NCBI GenBank assembly: GCA_900074885.1
Contig: FJUW01000067.1
Span: forward strand, 62,001-126,000
Origin: Rhynchosporium graminicola
Taxonomy: Eukaryota; Ascomycota; Leotiomycetes; Helotiales; Ploettnerulaceae
Direction: 5' to 3'
DNA length: 64,000 bases
Position numbers and translations under genes: made by a program. Below, in pieces: positions 61,262 through 64,000 of this stretch. How positions within the stretch are numbered: the stretch's first letter is position 1; every line of letters begins with the position of its first letter. Under the pieces are notes generated by a model, which worked only from the letters and a program-made list of their open reading frames with translations, did not search any database and was not told the DNA's origin.

Positions 61262-62016
61262 GCTGGTAGATAGGTGTGAGGATAGGGTGTGGTCGACTAT
61301 GAACAAGGTCAGTATCAATTTGTGAATGGTTCTAGTAGCAATATGGACCGATACTCATGCGATTATGGATGATTGAGGATTGGGAAGTACCTGGGATCGT
61401 ATATAGGCTCGACAGCAGGGAGGGATGGCTTTGATGACATTTTGCTATAAAAGAGTATGCACGAGGGGGCACGTATCAAGAAGAGAAAACAGGGTTGAGT
61501 CAGAACTTGATTGTCAGTACGATATGCACAGTCTCGATATTAGGAGAAAGGGAAGGTTATGTAGCCTCCCAAAGGATGTTAATAAGACAGAACACTTGAC
61601 AGCATTAGCCTAAACGATTATTGCAACATCTAGACAGGCTATAACAAGTTATATGCGAGCTCTATAGCCCATCAGTAAATGTCACCACCAAGAAAGTGGT
61701 GAGTAATCGGATTCTGCTGCACCTTAGAGAGGGTATCGAATAGCCGCCAGATATCCGTCTCGGCAATAATAATGGAAGGACAAACACCCAATATTGCAAA
61801 CGATTTTATGTACGATAATTCCAGTGGATCATCTATTGAATCCGGCTGTCTGTATGCGCTAACGGAGCGGCACAGGTGCACGTGGGAAATGGGGAGTAAA
61901 GGAGAATTGCCTCCCAGACGACGTCTTTCAGACCATACGATCCAGCACTTCTTGAATTGAGTCTCGCCCCACTTTGACGTCCTACTTCTTTCACCCTCCA
62001 TCTGACTTCAAAACAC
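61262..62016. other. Intergenic, no supported gene
   Basis: 755 bp upstream of the cupin gene. Short frames on both strands have no recognisable content. Confidence 0.5.
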
Positions 62017-62556
62017 CTATTCGTCGTCCTTGTACTCGTCCTCTTCGTGGGTGTAAGTTGGTACTGGCTTCTTCGAAGTCACACGAGTTGGCTGTGGGGG
62101 TGCGGTGGTGCTGGCCGGCTTCGGTGGTGTGACCGTGACGGTAGGCTTTGGCGGAAGTGTGTAGGCAGGCTTCGTTGGAATAACAGTGACAGTTGGCTTA
62201 GGTGGAAATGTAGAGGTGGGCTTTGTTGGAATATCGGTGCCGGTTGGCTTTGGTGGAAGTGTGTAGGTGGGTCCTGTTGGCTTCACGGAATCAGTCCAGG
62301 TAGGCTTAGGTGGAAGAGTCCAGTTGGCAGGTGCCGAAGGAAGAATGATTGTGGAGCGAGAGAGAGATGGTTCGAGTTTGACTGTGTTAGTTGGCTTCGG
62401 GACGACAGCCGACAAGCTCAATGAGGGAGGTGGATAGGCTTGAGCAACGGGAGCTGCATCCAAGAGACTGATAATGTTAGAAGTGTTTCTCAGAAGAGTC
62501 TTGAGATTGTTATCTTACCCTGTCACCAATAGGAGAAGTATTGCGTGAAGCTGCAT
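62017..62556 (-). CDS. Secreted Pro/Thr-rich repeat protein
   Basis: Two exons, 62556-62519 and 62467-62017, separated by a 51-bp intron, give 162 residues. The first exon plus the start of the second make a signal peptide (MQLHAILLLLVTGLLDAAP). The mature part is built of degenerate PPKPT/PTKPT units of about 17-20 residues, roughly five of them between residues 70 and 145, and ends in an acidic tail (HEEDEYKDDE). The composition suggests an O-glycosylated surface or wall protein. No domain is known. Confidence 0.72.
62090..62330. repeat. Degenerate minisatellite inside the Pro/Thr-rich gene
   Basis: Imperfect units of about 50-60 bp, recognisable by the recurring GGCTTTGGTGGAAG or GGCTTAGGTGGAA core, encode the PPKPT repeats on the minus strand. 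Confidence 0.65.
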
Positions 62557-63810
62557 GATGTTGGTAGTCAATCTATGAGCTGAGAGTTGGAGTCGAGATA
62601 CTGTTGGATTAAGGTTGATGTAAATTTTGGGTCGAGCATCTCCTACTTATATGTGGGCAAGGTACAGGACAGAGGAAGGTGATCTATCATCGCCTGTTCC
62701 TGGCCTGGTTGAATCCAATTACGAGTGCCATAGTTCAGTTGATTAACCAATCGACGCTAATGAAACAGCCCTCAGATGAGGAGGACTTCTATCTACAACC
62801 GGTAAACCCCCACCGCCATGCCCTGCCTTGCACTGACGAGACAATTCTGAGCAATGGACCAGCGAGAAATTCATATTATCATATAAGTTCATCCTAAAGC
62901 TATGAATTTTTCAAGCAGCATTTAGCAATTTTAAGATGTACGGGTACAAGTCAAATTAAAGGCTTGTAGACAACAGTGCCTAAGTTCAGATCAGAACCAA
63001 CAAGGACGTATCACACCATCAATCCAGGTTCGAAGAGTGGCAAAGATAAATTACCATGACCGGGTTCTCCTCGTTCTCTGTATTGAAACGGAACAAAAGC
63101 CAGCGATATGATTGATTATGGATCTTTGTTCCGTGTAAACAAAAGATTTCAGTTCAATCAATCGCGGTCTTACGCCATCTCGACAACTGCATGTACCAGA
63201 TGAGGTGCTCGACAATACAATTATTGAAACTAAATGCCGGGATGGCGAAACAAATCAATCACACGACAGGAGGCGAGTAAAGGTGCCATCCAGTGCCGGC
63301 GATTGATGACCGTGAGGGGATGAAGCGTCTGCGTGGCAAATGCAATTATCCAAAGTGTCCAAAATAGGCTATCTGATGAGCCGAAGTGGAGTCTTTAAAT
63401 GGAGAAGATTGTCGATGAAGCATGTCTATAAAGGTTCCGTAGGGGATATTTGACAACAGTTCTAGGACACATGTCATCACAGCTCAAGTAATAATGAAGT
63501 GGTTAACCAGGGGAAAAAAAGTGGAAGTAGTGAGCATAAAAATCAGGAGAACAAATCAGATATTCACAACGAGGTGCGCTCAGAGAAATGACAAATGTGT
63601 AGTCAGAATGGATCTACCACTTGGCTTAGCATCCACAGCACTCTCTAAAACAAAAAGGTGTGATTGAAATCTATCAGTTAGATGACTTTTAACATCCGCC
63701 GCATCTCCATGAAACGCCATTCGTGCATCCAACCCATGCTACGGAATCATCCCATGCAATACAATCACATTCAAGTAATACACTTATAGACAAGATTTCA
63801 CCACCGTCTA
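62557..63810. other. Intergenic, no supported gene
   Basis: 1.25 kb upstream of the Pro/Thr-rich gene and downstream of the gene at the window edge. I see no coding feature, RNA gene or repeat array. Confidence 0.5.
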
Positions 63811-64000
63811 TCATGAACCCGCCTCGCCTGCGAAAGGGATATAACCATACTCACCAATCTCCAACTCGGTCAAGCGAAGAGCGTCACCTACGTCAGCCAC
63901 GAAATGATCCTTACCCCCACAGATCTCCAGGATTCCACTCCTGCGGAACAGCTCATAGATAGGCGTCCCTTCTGCCGGACCGCGCGTGAAGAACACGCGG
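63811..64000 (-). CDS. 3' end of a gene, possibly a SulP/STAS-domain anion transporter (partial)
   Basis: The frame is open to the right edge of the window and ends at TGA (63811-63813), giving the last 60 or so residues. The sequence FFTRGPAEGTPIYELFRRSG, followed by an ILEICGGKDHFVADVGDALRL stretch, has the feel of a C-terminal STAS domain of fungal sulfate-permease-like proteins: a strand, a helix ending RRSGI, then a helix with DVGDAL. The family call is a pattern impression from a short fragment. An intron near the end (donor-like GTGAGT at about 63,857) cannot be excluded. Confidence 0.45.
   Translation of the reverse strand, partial: RVFFTRGPAEGTPIYELFRRSGILEICGGKDHFVADVGDALRLTELEIGEYGYIPFAGEAGS

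Noticed and set aside
61672..62001. 109-codon minus-strand frame
   Set aside because: No signal, domain or splice support. It lies immediately downstream of the Pro/Thr-rich gene and looks like 3' flank.
1..64000. tRNA, rRNA genes and CRISPR arrays
   Set aside because: Visual search for T-arm GGTTCRA contexts and for regularly spaced repeats gave no candidate with the required partner arms or spacing.

Overview
The window is nuclear DNA of a filamentous ascomycete (Pezizomycotina). The genes carry many short introns of about 45-200 bp with GTRAGT-like donors and CTRAY branch sites. Several are fungal families (P5A ATPase, Yvc1-type channel, Tvp38, secreted aspartic protease). One large block carries repeat-induced point mutation (RIP), a process specific to fungi. 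A leotiomycete-like species is my guess from the character of the proteins, not something the sequence proves.

Region 1 (1-25,010) is a repeat island. About 2.7 kb of unrecognised, non-RIPed sequence is followed by a large LTR retrotransposon (2742-25005, 141-bp LTRs, target duplication GGGAG). Two other complete LTR elements have inserted into it side by side: a Ty3/gypsy chromovirus (5077-11640, 235-bp LTRs, duplication GCTAA) and a Ty1/copia element (11805-17357, 178-bp LTRs, duplication AATTT). All three are dead. CpA and TpG are strongly depleted, TpA is very abundant, and the former reading frames are full of TAG and TAA. The outer element keeps an in-frame, stop-studded extension of about 2.7 kb beyond its chromodomain, which is its most unusual feature.

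Region 2 (25,011-64,000) is ordinary gene space. Plus strand: a secreted aspartic protease with a one-base frameshift, a secreted Lys/Pro-rich protein, a 645-bp non-autonomous TA-flanked inverted-repeat element (MITE), a P5A ATPase (Spf1) and a vacuolar TRP-like cation channel (Yvc1). Minus strand: a phospholipase D, a cysteine-rich secreted protein, a HExxH metallopeptidase-like protein, a 919-residue protein of unknown function, a catabolic-type acetolactate synthase, Tvp38, a small cupin, a short Pro/Thr-rich secreted protein and, at the edge, the 3' end of a possible STAS-domain gene.

There is no secondary-metabolite cluster, CRISPR array, tRNA or rRNA that I can support. The clearest functional pairing is Spf1 next to Yvc1, both tied to intracellular cation homeostasis. 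Exon boundaries were worked out by hand from splice consensus and reading phase. For most genes the exon lengths add up to a whole number of codons, and I say so where they do not.
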